Of a DNA stretch of 64,000 bases, positions 11,763 through 20,215 are shown in pieces (within the stretch, counting starts at the first letter, position 1; every line of letters starts with the position of its first letter). Source of the stretch: Actinomadura macra NBRC 14102 (GTDB lineage Bacteria > Actinomycetota > Actinomycetes > Streptosporangiales > Streptosporangiaceae); contig NZ_BCQT01000017.1 in NCBI RefSeq assembly GCF_001552215.1, positions 248,001-312,000 on the forward strand, read 5' to 3'. The position numbers and the translations under genes were made by a program. Below the pieces are notes generated by a model. It was not told the origin of the DNA, ran no database searches, and saw only the letters and a program-made list of their open reading frames with translations.

Positions 11763-12880
11763 TACCTCGACCCCTCCATGATCTCGCAGAAACGGTCGAA
11801 GAGCCCGGCGGCGTCGTGCGGGCCCGCCGCGGCCTCCGGGTGGTACTGGACGCTGAACGCCGGGCGGTCCAGGAGCCGCAGCCCCTCCACGCACCCGTCG
11901 TTCAGGTTGACGTGGCTGACCTCGGCCCGCCCGTAGGGGGTATCGAACGGCCCGTCGGTGGGCGCGTCCACGGCGAAGCCGTGGTTGTGGGCGGAGACGT
12001 CGACCTTGCCGGTCGTCCGGTCCTGGACAGGTTGGTTGATGCCCCGGTGACCGAACTTCAGCTTGTACGTGCGTAGCCCGAGCGCGCGCCCGAAGATCTG
12101 GTTGCCGAAGCAGATGCCGAAGAACGGCTTGCCCGCGTCCAGGACGCCCCTCAGCGCATCCACCGCGTATCCGGAGGCGGCGGGGTCCCCGGGCCCGTTG
12201 GAGAAGAACACGCCGTCCGGCGCGATGGCGAGGATCTCCTCGGCCGTGCTGGAGGCCGGCAGAACGTGCACCTCACAGCCCCGCTCGGACATCCGGTACG
12301 GCGTCATGGACTTGATACCGAGGTCCACGGCCGCGACCGTGTAGCGCTTCTCGCCCTGGGCCGGGATCACGTACGTCTCAGATGTCGAGACGCTCTGGGC
12401 CAGGTCGGCGCCCTCCATGGAGAGGCTCTGTCGGACACGTTCCAGCAGCGCATCCTCGCCTGGGGTGAGCGCCTCAGGGCCGCTGAAGATGGCGGCCCGC
12501 ATCGCGCCCTTGTCCCGCAGGTGCCGCGTCAGGGCGCGCGTGCCGGGCATGGCGATGCCCACCACACCCTGCTCGCGCAAGGCGGATCCCAGCGAGCCGG
12601 TGGCCCGCCAGTTGGAGGCGACCCGCGCGGGCTCGCGCACTACGTATCCGGCGACCTGGATACCGCGCGACTCCGGATCCTCGTCGTTCACGCCGGTGTT
12701 GCCGATGTGGGGGGCGGTCATGGCCACGATCTGCCGGGCGTAGGACGGGTCGGTGAGGGTCTCCTGGTAGCCGGTCATGCCGGTGTTGAAGACGATCTCA
12801 CCGAAGGTCTCGCCTTCGGCTCCGTACGCGACCCCGTGGAACACCCTGCCGTCTTCCAGAACGAGCAGAGCAGGGTTCAT
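11762..12880 (-). CDS. carA: Carbamoyl phosphate synthase small (glutaminase) subunit
   Basis: It hydrolyses glutamine and channels ammonia to CarB. The 372-residue protein has the CPSase small-subunit N-terminal domain (NTGMTGYQETLTDPSY) and a class I glutamine amidotransferase domain with nucleophile Cys257 in GICFGNQ and the His347/Glu349 pair in YHPE. The triad is complete; Phe and Asn in the elbow replace the Leu and His common elsewhere and are usual in actinobacteria. Its ATG overlaps the pyrC stop by four bases. The integral-membrane gene found between carA and pyrC in Streptomyces is absent. Confidence 0.97.
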
Positions 12881-14160
12881 TGGAGCTTCCCTTCGAGGAC
12901 GGTCGGGCGGCCGCGCAGGAACGTGGCGATGACTCGGCCGGGCAGCTCCAGCCCCGCGAACGGGGTGTTGCGGCTCTTGGAGGTCATCGCCGAAGCGTCC
13001 ACGGTGCGGCGCGGCGACGGGTCGTACAGCGTGATGTTGGCGGGCGAGCCCACCTCAAGCGGACGACCCTGTCCGGAGAGGCGGCCGATGCGGGCGGGGG
13101 CGGACGACATCCGGTCGGCGACGCCCGCCCAGTCGAGCAGGCCGGTGTCGACCATGGCCTCCTGGACGACGGGCAGCGCCGTCTCCAGGCCGATCATGCC
13201 CATCGCGGCCACGGCCCACTCGGTCTCCTTGGCCTCGACCGGGTGCGGGGCGTGGTCGGTGGCGACGCAGTCGATCGTCCCGTCGGCGAGGGCGCGCCGC
13301 AGGGCGGTGACGTCGTCGGCGGTGCGCAGCGGCGGGTTGACCTTGTAGATCGGGTCGTAGGTCCCGGCGCGCCCGTCGTCGAGCAGCAGGTGGTGCGGGG
13401 TGACCTCGGCGGTGACCGGGCAGCCCTTGCTCTTGGCCCAGCGGATGATCTCCACCGAGCCGGCCGTGGAGACGTGGCAGACGTGCAACCGCGATCCGAC
13501 GTGCTGGGCGAGCAGCACGTCCCGGGCGATGATCGCCTCCTCCGCGACCGCGGGCCAGCCGGCCAGCCCGAGCGCCGCCGACATCTCGCCCTCGTTCATC
13601 TGCGCGCCCTCGGTGAGCCGCGGCTCCTGCGCGTGCTGGGCGACGACGCCGTCGAACGCCTTCACGTACTCCAGCGCCCGCCGCATGATCACCGCGTCGG
13701 ACACGCAGTGCCCGTCGTCGGAGAACATCCGCACGCGGGCGGCCGAGTCGGCCATCGCGCCGAGTTCGGCGAGCTTCTCGCCCGCGATGCCGCGCGTGAC
13801 GGCGCCGACCGGCTGGACGTCGCAGTACCCGGCCTCGCGCCCGAGCCGCCACACCTGCTCGACCACGCCCGCCGTGTCGGCGACCGGATCGGTGTTGGCC
13901 ATCGCGTGGACGGCCGTGTAGCCGCCCATCGCGGCTGCCTTCGTCCCGGACTCGACGGTCTCGGCGTCCTCGCGCCCTGGCTCGCGCAGGTGGGTGTGCA
14001 GGTCGACGAGCCCCGGCAGCGCGACCTGGCCGGCGGCGTCGACGACCTCGGCGCCCGCCGCGTCCAGCCCGGCCCCGACCTCGGCGATCTTCCCGTCCCG
14101 CAGCAGGATGTCGGTGGGCGCGCCGCCCAGGATCCGCGCGCCCCTGATCAGGTGGTTCAT
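12877..14160 (-). CDS. pyrC: Dihydroorotase
   Basis: This zinc amidohydrolase cyclises carbamoyl aspartate to dihydroorotate. The 427-residue class I protein has the metal motif DLHTHLREPG with His55 and His57, a DDGHCV loop, histidines in HVCHVST and in TPHHLLL, and the late metal Asp in VATDHAPH. It overlaps both neighbours by four bases (pyrB upstream, carA downstream), so it belongs to the tightly coupled pyr operon. Confidence 0.96.
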   Translation of the reverse strand: MNHLIRGARILGGAPTDILLRDGKIAEVGAGLDAAGAEVVDAAGQVALPGLVDLHTHLREPGREDAETVESGTKAAAMGGYTAVHAMANTDPVADTAGVVEQVWRLGREAGYCDVQPVGAVTRGIAGEKLAELGAMADSAARVRMFSDDGHCVSDAVIMRRALEYVKAFDGVVAQHAQEPRLTEGAQMNEGEMSAALGLAGWPAVAEEAIIARDVLLAQHVGSRLHVCHVSTAGSVEIIRWAKSKGCPVTAEVTPHHLLLDDGRAGTYDPIYKVNPPLRTADDVTALRRALADGTIDCVATDHAPHPVEAKETEWAVAAMGMIGLETALPVVQEAMVDTGLLDWAGVADRMSSAPARIGRLSGQGRPLEVGSPANITLYDPSPRRTVDASAMTSKSRNTPFAGLELPGRVIATFLRGRPTVLEGKLQ

Positions 14161-15098
14161 TCGGAGACCTCCTTGCCGATGGCGGGCTCGGAGCCGCCGA
14201 GCAGCAGATAGAGCACGGCCATCCGGGCGCTGACGCCGTTGGCGACCTGCTCGACGATCGTGGAGCGGACGGAGTCGGCGACGTCGGCCGCGATCTCCAC
14301 GCCGCGGTTCATCGGGCCGGGATGCATGACGATGGCGTGCTCGGGAAGCCTGGCCATGCGCTCACCGTCCAGCCCGTAGCGGCGGCTGTACTCGCGCACC
14401 GTCGGGAAGTAGGCGGCGTTCATGCGCTCCTGCTGGACGCGCAGCATCATGATGACGTCGCTCTTGGGGATCACGGCGTCGAGGTCGTAGGAGACCGCGC
14501 ACGGCCAGGTGTCGATGGCGACGGGCAGCAGCGTCGGCGGCGCGACCACGGTCACGTCGGCGCCGAGCGTGTCGAGCAGCAGCACGTTGGATCGTGCCAC
14601 GCGGCTGTGGAGGACGTCGCCGACGATCGTGACCCTGCGGCCCTCCAGACCGCCCAGGCGCTTGCGCATCGTGAACGCGTCCAGAAGGGCCTGCGTCGGG
14701 TGCTCGTGGGTGCCGTCGCCGGCGTTCACCACGCTGCCCCGCACCCAGCCGGCGAGCCGGTGCGGGGCGCCCGAGGCGCCGTGCCGGACGACGACGCCGT
14801 CCGCGCCCATCGCCTCCAGGGTCAGCGCGGTGTCCTTCAGGCTCTCGCCCTTGGACACGCTGGACCCCTTCGCCGAGAAGTTGATCACGTCGGCGGACAG
14901 CCGCTTGGCGGCCGCCTCGAAGGAGATGCGGGTCCGGGTGGAGTCCTCGAAGAACAGGTTGACCACCGTCCGGCCCCGCAGGGTCGGCAGCTTCTTGATC
15001 GAACGGCCCGCGACCTGGGCGAGTTCCTCGGCCGTGTCCAGCACGAGCAGCGCGTCGTCCTTGGTGAGGTCGGCCGCCGAGATGAGATGTCGCTTCAT
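14157..15098 (-). CDS. pyrB: Aspartate carbamoyltransferase catalytic subunit
   Basis: It condenses carbamoyl phosphate with aspartate. The 313 residues contain the carbamoyl-phosphate loop STRTR (53-57), the HEHPTQALLD motif and the late substrate loop HPGPMNRGVEI. No regulatory subunit gene (pyrI) is present, as in other Gram-positive pyr operons controlled by PyrR. The ATG at 15098 overlaps the pyrR stop by four bases. Confidence 0.97.
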   Translation of the reverse strand: MKRHLISAADLTKDDALLVLDTAEELAQVAGRSIKKLPTLRGRTVVNLFFEDSTRTRISFEAAAKRLSADVINFSAKGSSVSKGESLKDTALTLEAMGADGVVVRHGASGAPHRLAGWVRGSVVNAGDGTHEHPTQALLDAFTMRKRLGGLEGRRVTIVGDVLHSRVARSNVLLLDTLGADVTVVAPPTLLPVAIDTWPCAVSYDLDAVIPKSDVIMMLRVQQERMNAAYFPTVREYSRRYGLDGERMARLPEHAIVMHPGPMNRGVEIAADVADSVRSTIVEQVANGVSARMAVLYLLLGGSEPAIGKEVSE

Positions 15099-15700
15099 TT
15101 CCCTCCTCCGGCCGGGCCGAGCAGCACCGCGTCGCGCCCGTCGTTCTCGTTCAGCAGGACCCGCACGGTCTCCCGCATGGAGGTGGGCAGGTTCTTGCCG
15201 ACGTAGTCCGCGCGGATCGGCAGCTCGCGGTGCCCGCGGTCCACCAGCACGGCGAGTTGGACGGCGCGGGGGCGCCCGAGGTCGTTCAGCGCGTCGAGCG
15301 CGGCGCGGACCGTACGTCCGGAGAAGAGCACGTCGTCGACCAGGACGACCACACGGTCGTCGACCCCGTCGGGGGGAAGCTCGGTACGTCCCAGTGCCCG
15401 CGCGGGCCGCATCCGCAGATCGTCGCGGTACATGGTCACGTCCAGAGAACCCCAGGGCACCGGGCGGCCCTCGACTTCGCCCAGAAGTCCCGCCAGCCGT
15501 TCGGCGAGCGTCACCCCACGGGTCTGAATGCCGAGCAGCAGGACGTCGTGCCCGCCCTTGGTGCGTTCGAGGATCTCGTGCCCGATCCTGGTAAGCGCGC
15601 GCCGGATGTCCGGTTCCTCTAGAACGGCCTTCGGCCGAGGGTCACCGTCTGCCACGCGCGCCTCCGCCGGCCCGTCCGGCCGGGGGGCAGCATTCACCAC
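15095..15700 (-). CDS. pyrR: PyrR, pyrimidine operon RNA-binding regulator / uracil phosphoribosyltransferase
   Basis: PyrR senses UMP/UTP and binds a hairpin in pyr mRNA; it usually keeps weak uracil phosphoribosyltransferase activity. The 201-residue protein has the PRPP-binding loop VVLVDDVLFSGRT (118-130) and a typical PyrR C-terminus (RADYVGKNLPTS). About 25 residues at the N-terminus are a variable extension. The GTG start is preceded by a near-perfect AAAGGAGG. A PyrR-type RNA hairpin lies directly upstream of that site, implying self-control of the whole operon at translation. Confidence 0.96.
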   Translation of the reverse strand: MVNAAPRPDGPAEARVADGDPRPKAVLEEPDIRRALTRIGHEILERTKGGHDVLLLGIQTRGVTLAERLAGLLGEVEGRPVPWGSLDVTMYRDDLRMRPARALGRTELPPDGVDDRVVVLVDDVLFSGRTVRAALDALNDLGRPRAVQLAVLVDRGHRELPIRADYVGKNLPTSMRETVRVLLNENDGRDAVLLGPAGGGK

Positions 15701-15713
15701 CGAAACCTCCTTT

Positions 15714-15731
15714 CCCGCCTCACAGGACGGG
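15714..15731 (-). promoter_or_regulatory. PyrR-binding RNA hairpin overlapping the pyrR translation start region
   Basis: On the minus strand the 18 bases CCCGTCCTGTGAGGCGGG form a CCCG/CGGG stem around the PyrR consensus core (R-U-C-C-N-G-N-G-A-G-G-Y), which is matched by GTCCTGTGAGGC. The hairpin ends exactly where the Shine-Dalgarno AAAGGAGG (15706-15713) begins. PyrR bound here should block ribosome access. Such translational repression is known from Mycobacterium smegmatis pyr. Confidence 0.85.
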
Positions 15732-15952
15732 TCTTAAAGGACGCCTTGTCTCCCACACCGTAGCAGCCGGGCCCCGTCCGCCCGCACCGGGAGGTCGAAC
15801 GTCTTGCCTGGTGAGAGGGGTCACACTCGAACACGCTGCGCTCTCGAAAAGGGGCGGGGGAACGGTCCGTCCCGCCGTGCCCGCAGGGCTTGCGGGCGAT
15901 CTGGACGACCCGGATCGAGACCGGTTGATTCGACCGCTTTTTTCCAATCGGC

Positions 15953-15981
15953 TTGACCTGAAGCCGTCCCCGTTTTACCGT
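15953..15981 (+). promoter_or_regulatory. Candidate bldD promoter
   Basis: TTGACC (15953-15958) and TACCGT (15976-15981) are separated by 17 bases, a good fit to the vegetative actinobacterial consensus, about 110 bases before the bldD ATG. TCACT at 15981-15985 is a BldD half-site sequence overlapping the box, so autoregulation is possible. Confidence 0.55.
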
Positions 15982-16098
15982 CACTGTCCGTAACCATCCC
16001 TGGGGGCGGATTCCCGAGGCCAATGGCTTCGAGAACCGCCCACTCCCGGCGACCGCCGGGGTCCAACGACGACGAAAGTGAGCCTGGGGGGCCGCATA

Positions 16099-16593
16099 AT
16101 GCCGTCTGAATACGCTAAGGCTCTCGGCGCGCGCCTGCGCGCCATCCGCACCCAGCAGGGACTGTCCCTGCACGGTGTGGAGGAGAAGTCCCGCGGCCGC
16201 TGGAAGGCCGTCGTCGTGGGTTCGTACGAGCGGGGCGACCGCGCCGTCACCGTTCAGAAGCTGGCCGAGCTCGCCGATTTCTACGGCGTGCCGGTTTCCG
16301 AGTTGCTGCCCGGCGGAGCCGCGCCGAGCCCGCTCGGGCCTACACCCAAGCTCGTGATCGACCTCGAGCGGTTGCAGCAGCTTCCGAAAGACAAGGCCGG
16401 TCCTCTCGCCCGTTACGCCGCGACGATCCAGAGCCAGCGGGGCGACTACAACGGAAAGGTTTTGTCCATCCGCCAGGAAGACCTGCGTTCACTCGCGGTC
16501 ATCTACGACAAGTCCCCGAACGAGCTCACAGAAGAGCTCATCACCTGGGGCGTCCTCGACCCGGAGGCGCGCCGCGCCGTCGAGTCGTTCTGA
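16099..16593 (+). CDS. bldD: BldD, c-di-GMP-responsive developmental repressor
   Basis: BldD is the master repressor of sporulation genes in filamentous actinobacteria; tetrameric c-di-GMP drives its dimerisation. The 164-residue protein has an N-terminal XRE helix-turn-helix (ARLRAIRTQQGLSLHGVEEK...GSYERGDRAVTVQKLAEL) and a C-terminal domain keeping both c-di-GMP motifs, RGD at 114-116 and RQED at 125-128, at the same positions as in S. coelicolor. The ATG at 16099 has a GGGGGG stretch seven bases upstream; an in-frame GTG at 16078 lacks this. It is divergent from the pyr operon, as in Streptomyces. Confidence 0.97.
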   Translation: MPSEYAKALGARLRAIRTQQGLSLHGVEEKSRGRWKAVVVGSYERGDRAVTVQKLAELADFYGVPVSELLPGGAAPSPLGPTPKLVIDLERLQQLPKDKAGPLARYAATIQSQRGDYNGKVLSIRQEDLRSLAVIYDKSPNELTEELITWGVLDPEARRAVESF

Positions 16594-16618
16594 CCCAACC
16601 GCACCACTCGCACCGTCC

Positions 16619-16646
16619 GGGGCCTGCCGCGTCAGCGGCGGGCCCC
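16619..16646 (+). terminator. Terminator after bldD
   Basis: GGGGCC-T-GCCGC and GCGGC-G-GGCCCC form a 12-pair stem (one T-G pair) around a GTCA loop, 26 bases after the bldD stop. Confidence 0.8.
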
Positions 16647-16814
16647 GTTCGATTGCGCTACTCCGGGCCGACCGGACATAACGTGGCAAACAAGCGCCAT
16701 GGCGGCCGCAGGACGGCGGCAGGGCGGCCAGGAGGACCCCCTGCGCGGCCCGTAGAGGTCCCTTAGGCGCCCGACGACGCCCGCCGGCAACACGGGGACA
16801 AGGTCATCGTCGCG

Positions 16815-16849
16815 GGGGCCCAGGCAGCCCTGAGGGGCGCCTGGGCCCC
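16815..16849 (-). terminator. Terminator after the CoA-transferase gene
   Basis: A perfect 11-bp stem (GGGGCCCAGGC with GCCTGGGCCCC) encloses a second small GCCC/GGGC stem. It lies 54 bases beyond the stop of the minus-strand CoA-transferase gene, in the convergent gap with bldD. Confidence 0.75.
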
Positions 16850-16902
16850 ACCCTCCCGAACCCGTTGTGGAGATCGGTTCCGTCCGCCCATGGTCGGCCC
16901 GG

Positions 16903-18072
16903 TCACGCCGGCGGGATGGCGTCCCCAACGCGGGGCGCGAGCACGGTTCGCAGGACGTCACCGGTGTGCTCACCCAGGGTGGGGGCCGGGCTCGGCGGCG
17001 GCGAGGCGGAGCCGAAGAGGATCGGTGACCCGGGGGCCAGGTGCGGGCCTACGCCCGGCTGGTCCAACTCGCCCATCAAGGGGTAGGCGTGCAGGTCGGC
17101 CGCCAGCTCGGCGAAGTCGCGGTAGCGCGACCAGAGGACGGAGGTGTCGCGCATGGCGTCCCCGACCTCAGCGCAGGTCCGGGACGAGAACCACGGCGCG
17201 AGGACGCCGCCGAGCGCCTCACGGTAGGTGTACCGGTCGCCGGCCTGGCCGAAGTCGGCGTCCAGGGCACGTTCCAGGGCGCCGGCCACTTCGGCCAGCC
17301 CGGTCACGGCGACCAGGTCGCGCCAGTGCCGGGCGGTGAGGACCGCGACCATGACGCGGCCGTCGGCGGTGACGAAGTCGCGGCCGAAGTCGCCGAACAG
17401 GTGGTTGCCCAAGCGGGGACGGGGCTCGGCGCACAACTGCGCTTCTGCGAGATACCCGAGGTTTCCTGCGGTGGCCAGCGCGACGTCTTGGAGGGCGACG
17501 CGGATCTGCCGTCCCTCACCGGTACGCAGGCGATGGCGTTCGGCGGCCAGCAGCCCGACGGTCAGATAGAGGCCGCATGCCACGTCCCACGCCGGAAGCG
17601 CATAGTTGACCGGGGTCGACCATGTCTCGGGCCCGGTGATGGACGGGAAGCCGAGCGAGGCGTTGACCGTGTAGTCGACCGCGTTGCCGCCGTCACGGTC
17701 GCCGTGGAGCTGCACATGGACGAGGTCGGGCCTGGACGCGCGGAGCTCGTCGTAGGTGAGGCCCTCGCGCGGAGGCGCGTTGGTGAGGACGGTTCCGCAC
17801 TCGGTGATGAGCCGCGCCACGACGTCACGGTCAGCCGCGGAGCGCAGGTCGACCGTGACCGAGCGCTTTCCCTTGTTGAGGCCCGCCCAGTAGAGGCTCC
17901 GGCCGGACGGGGCGAGCGGCCAGCGGTCGATGTCGGGGCCGCCGCCGGTCTGGTCGACACGGATCACGTCCGCGCCGAGCTGGGCGAGTGTCATCCCGCC
18001 GAGCGGCGCGGCGACGAAGCTGGACAGCTCGACCACACGCATCCCGGCGAGAGGAAGGTCTTCTCCGGTCAC
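16903..18072 (-). CDS. CaiB/BaiF (family III) CoA transferase
   Basis: Family III CoA transferases move CoA between carboxylic acids through an aspartyl-CoA intermediate. The 389-residue protein shows the N-terminal motif MRVVELSSFVAAPLGGMTLAQLGADVIRV, the GLNKGKRSV segment and the catalytic Asp in LPAWDVACGLY. The segment around VNYALPAWD resembles proteins annotated as 2-methylfumaryl-CoA isomerases, but the substrate cannot be fixed from sequence. The start is the GTG at 18072; an in-frame ATG lies ten codons later. It is a single gene with its own terminator. Confidence 0.85.
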   Translation of the reverse strand: MTGEDLPLAGMRVVELSSFVAAPLGGMTLAQLGADVIRVDQTGGGPDIDRWPLAPSGRSLYWAGLNKGKRSVTVDLRSAADRDVVARLITECGTVLTNAPPREGLTYDELRASRPDLVHVQLHGDRDGGNAVDYTVNASLGFPSITGPETWSTPVNYALPAWDVACGLYLTVGLLAAERHRLRTGEGRQIRVALQDVALATAGNLGYLAEAQLCAEPRPRLGNHLFGDFGRDFVTADGRVMVAVLTARHWRDLVAVTGLAEVAGALERALDADFGQAGDRYTYREALGGVLAPWFSSRTCAEVGDAMRDTSVLWSRYRDFAELAADLHAYPLMGELDQPGVGPHLAPGSPILFGSASPPPSPAPTLGEHTGDVLRTVLAPRVGDAIPPA

Positions 18073-18199
18073 CGGGCCATCTTTATCAGGACGGCCCGTG
18101 CAAATCCGGGCGGGGCGTGGGATCGCGCCGGCGGGGCAGCTCGGGGGGAATTGTCCACCACCGGCGCGATCGTCACGGTGGTCGGCGCCCAGGGGCGGC

Positions 18200-18694
18200 T
18201 CAGCTCGCTTCGGGGATCGGCAAGGTGGGCTGGCTGGTGATACCGAGAGTGTCTTCGACGAGGGAGACGAAGACGCCCGCGTCGTGCAGGAGTTCCTCGG
18301 CCTCGCGCGGGGTCACCGCGCGTGGAAGGCCCGCCTCGGCGGCCGCGCGCTTGTCGGCGCCAGCGGCGAAGAAGGCCGCCCACTCGCGCAGCGCCGGCTC
18401 GGCCTCCGGCAGCAGGACCCAGACGCTGCGGGGCCGCCCGCGGCGGTGCGTCTCGACCGGCTCCCTGGACGCCAGGACGGCCGCGGCCGCGCGCAGGGCC
18501 GCCAGGTGGGCGCAGACGTAGCGGACGGCGGGTGAGGTGGCCTCGGCGGCCTCGGCGAGGCCCATCCGGGCAGCGTGGAGCTGCCCGACGGCGGTGTGCG
18601 CCGGGCGGGGCGCGGGCATCGGCCGATGGCGCGGGCTCGGCGGGACGGACTGGGCGGCGGAGTGGACTCCGCGTGCGGTCATCGTTCCGGACAT
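18200..18694 (-). CDS. SAV_6107-family HEPN domain protein under SOS control
   Basis: HEPN domains are all-helical folds found in RNases and nucleotidyltransferase partners. This 164-residue protein has the family core LHAARMGLAEAAEATSPAVRYVCAHLAALRAAAAVLASRE (about residues 41-80, shown in part) and the second half EPALREWAAFFAAGADKRAAAE. Relatives often lie beside translesion polymerase genes in actinobacteria (from memory). The ATG at 18694 is chosen because AAGGAGG lies five bases upstream. No R-x4-6-H RNase motif is obvious. A perfect LexA operator sits about 140 bases upstream, so the gene is probably DNA-damage inducible. Confidence 0.8.
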   Translation of the reverse strand: MSGTMTARGVHSAAQSVPPSPRHRPMPAPRPAHTAVGQLHAARMGLAEAAEATSPAVRYVCAHLAALRAAAAVLASREPVETHRRGRPRSVWVLLPEAEPALREWAAFFAAGADKRAAAEAGLPRAVTPREAEELLHDAGVFVSLVEDTLGITSQPTLPIPEAS

Positions 18695-18833
18695 GACTGC
18701 CTCCTTCCGGGGCTCGGGCCGGCCGGGCGGAGAGCTTCCCCTCACTCCGCCCGGCCGTCCGTCCCGCCCGGCGCATCGCGCTGCCTCCGGGCGGGGACGT
18801 CGCCCTGGCGCGGGCCGCGAGTCCCGCACCACG

Positions 18834-18849
18834 TCGAACATAAGTTCGA
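18834..18849 (-). promoter_or_regulatory. LexA operator (SOS box)
   Basis: TCGAAC-ATAA-GTTCGA is a perfect match to the actinobacterial SOS box (TCGAAC, four bases, GTTCGA). On the minus strand it directly follows a TTGACG/TTTACT promoter-like pair (about 18857-18885, spacer 17), so LexA bound here would block transcription of the HEPN gene. Confidence 0.88.
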
Positions 18850-18939
18850 CGCATTCACAGTAAACCGTCCCCGGAGCGATTCGTCAACGTGTTCGAACAA
18901 GGGTCAGTTTCCGCAGGTCAGAGACCCAATGACGGCGTG

Positions 18940-19710
18940 TCACACCGCGCGGCGGACGTGCACCGGGACACCCGTGCCGACCAGGCGCGGGAAGTACGCG
19001 GCGATGTGCATCGGCATCCGCACGCAACCGTGCGAGGCCGGGAAGCGAGGCACGTCCAGGGCGCCGTGGAAGGCGATGCCGCCGTTGAAGTAGACGGGGT
19101 TATAGAGCCGTCCGAGCGGCGAGGTCTCCCACCCGGACGCGCGGCGGCCCGTCCGGAAGTCGCCCGTGCCGGTCGTGGCGTAACGGCAGCGGGGAACGGT
19201 GGCGCCGCGGTCCTTGGCACAGTAGTACTCCCCCGAACCGGACGAGATGTGCGTGATGAGCCGCGGTTTCCCGTCCTTGTAGAGCACGAGATACTGGCGT
19301 CGCAGGTCCACGTCGACGCGGTCGGCCTCCCGGCGCTTGGCCATCGCACGCGGTTGCCGGGGATGGTCAAGGGCCTTCCAGAACGTCTTTCCCAGCGTGC
19401 CCGTCTGCTTGAGCCGGTTGACGGCCTGGAACGCCCACACCGCGAGCTGCGTGGACGGCCCGTAGCGTCCGTCCGCCTGGCCCGGGTCATAGTGCAGGTC
19501 CCTCAGACGGCGCTGGAGCGCCCTGACGTCGGGGCCCTTCGCGCCCGGCTTGAGCTTGCGGCGCGCGGGCGGGGGCTTGGGCCGGGACGGCTTGGACGAC
19601 GACCGCGCCGGTCCCGGGGAGGCCGCCTCGCCCGCCCTCTCCTCGACCGGCTCGCACGCTGTCAGCAGGACGATCGGGATCAGCAGTACAGCAGTCTTCC
19701 GCATGCCCAT
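18940..19710 (-). CDS. L,D-transpeptidase lipoprotein
   Basis: It forms 3-3 peptidoglycan cross-links or attaches proteins outside the membrane. The 256-residue protein has a lipoprotein signal (lipobox LTAC, Cys19), a Pro/Lys-rich linker, a peptidoglycan-binding domain (GAKGPDVRALQRRLRDLHY, about 53-110) and a YkuD catalytic domain ending in HGALDVPRFPASHGCVRMP, with nucleophile Cys229 and the His of the SHGCVRM motif. The ATG at 19710 follows GAGGAG; a second ATG lies two codons on. It is divergent from the ybaK-like gene. Confidence 0.93.
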   Translation of the reverse strand: MGMRKTAVLLIPIVLLTACEPVEERAGEAASPGPARSSSKPSRPKPPPARRKLKPGAKGPDVRALQRRLRDLHYDPGQADGRYGPSTQLAVWAFQAVNRLKQTGTLGKTFWKALDHPRQPRAMAKRREADRVDVDLRRQYLVLYKDGKPRLITHISSGSGEYYCAKDRGATVPRCRYATTGTGDFRTGRRASGWETSPLGRLYNPVYFNGGIAFHGALDVPRFPASHGCVRMPMHIAAYFPRLVGTGVPVHVRRAV

Positions 19711-19736
19711 CTGTCTCCTCGCGTCACCGCAGACCT

Positions 19737-19742
19737 TAAAGT
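19737..19742 (+). promoter_or_regulatory. -10 box of a leaderless transcript
   Basis: TAAAGT ends seven bases before the ATG at 19750 and no Shine-Dalgarno sequence is present. This decides the start in favour of ATG over the GTG at 19741. Confidence 0.6.
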
Positions 19743-19749
19743 GCTTGCC

Positions 19750-20214
19750 ATGCATCCGAATGCCGAGCGTGTCGCGCGGGCCCTGGAAGAGCAAGGGGCG
19801 ACCGGAAAGATCGTGGAGCTGCCCGATTCGGCCCGGACTGCGCAGGCCGCGGCCAACCAGCTGGGCTGCGCGGTGGGAGCCATCGCCAACAGCCTGGTGT
19901 TCGACGCGGACGGGGCACCGCTGCTGGTGCTGACGAGCGGCGCGCACCGGGTCGACACCGCGAAGGTCGCCGCGCTCGTCGGCGCGGAGAAGGTGAGCAG
20001 GGCGACGCCGGAGTTCGTCCGGGATGCGACGGGGCAGCCGATCGGGGGTGTCGCTCCGCTGGGACACCCCGCGCCGATCCGTACGCTCGTGGACGTCTGG
20101 CTGGACGAGCACGGCGAGGTGTGGGCGGCCGGCGGGCATCCGCACACCGTCTTCCCCACCTCGTACGGGGAGCTGTTGAAGATCACCGGGGGCACCCCGG
20201 CGGAGGTGGGTTGA
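19750..20214 (+). CDS. YbaK/EbsC-type aminoacyl-tRNA deacylase
   Basis: Members of this fold hydrolyse mischarged tRNAs such as Cys-tRNA(Pro) or Ala-tRNA(Pro). The 154-residue cytosolic protein shows the family patterns RTAQAAANQLGC near residues 30-41, AIANSLVF, the conserved Lys region VAALVGAEKVSRATPEFV and the GG-V-PLGHP loop. Which tRNA it edits is not decided by sequence alone. It is followed one base later by the arsC-like gene, so the two probably form an operon. Confidence 0.9.
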   Translation: MHPNAERVARALEEQGATGKIVELPDSARTAQAAANQLGCAVGAIANSLVFDADGAPLLVLTSGAHRVDTAKVAALVGAEKVSRATPEFVRDATGQPIGGVAPLGHPAPIRTLVDVWLDEHGEVWAAGGHPHTVFPTSYGELLKITGGTPAEVG

Positions 20215-20215
20215 C

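Noticed and set aside
16640..16690. tRNA-like GTTCGATT sequence
   Set aside because: No acceptor or anticodon stem can be folded around it; no tRNA gene was found in the window.
18891..18900. TGTTCGAACA palindrome as a second SOS box
   Set aside because: The half-sites are fused without the four-base spacer required in LexA operators.
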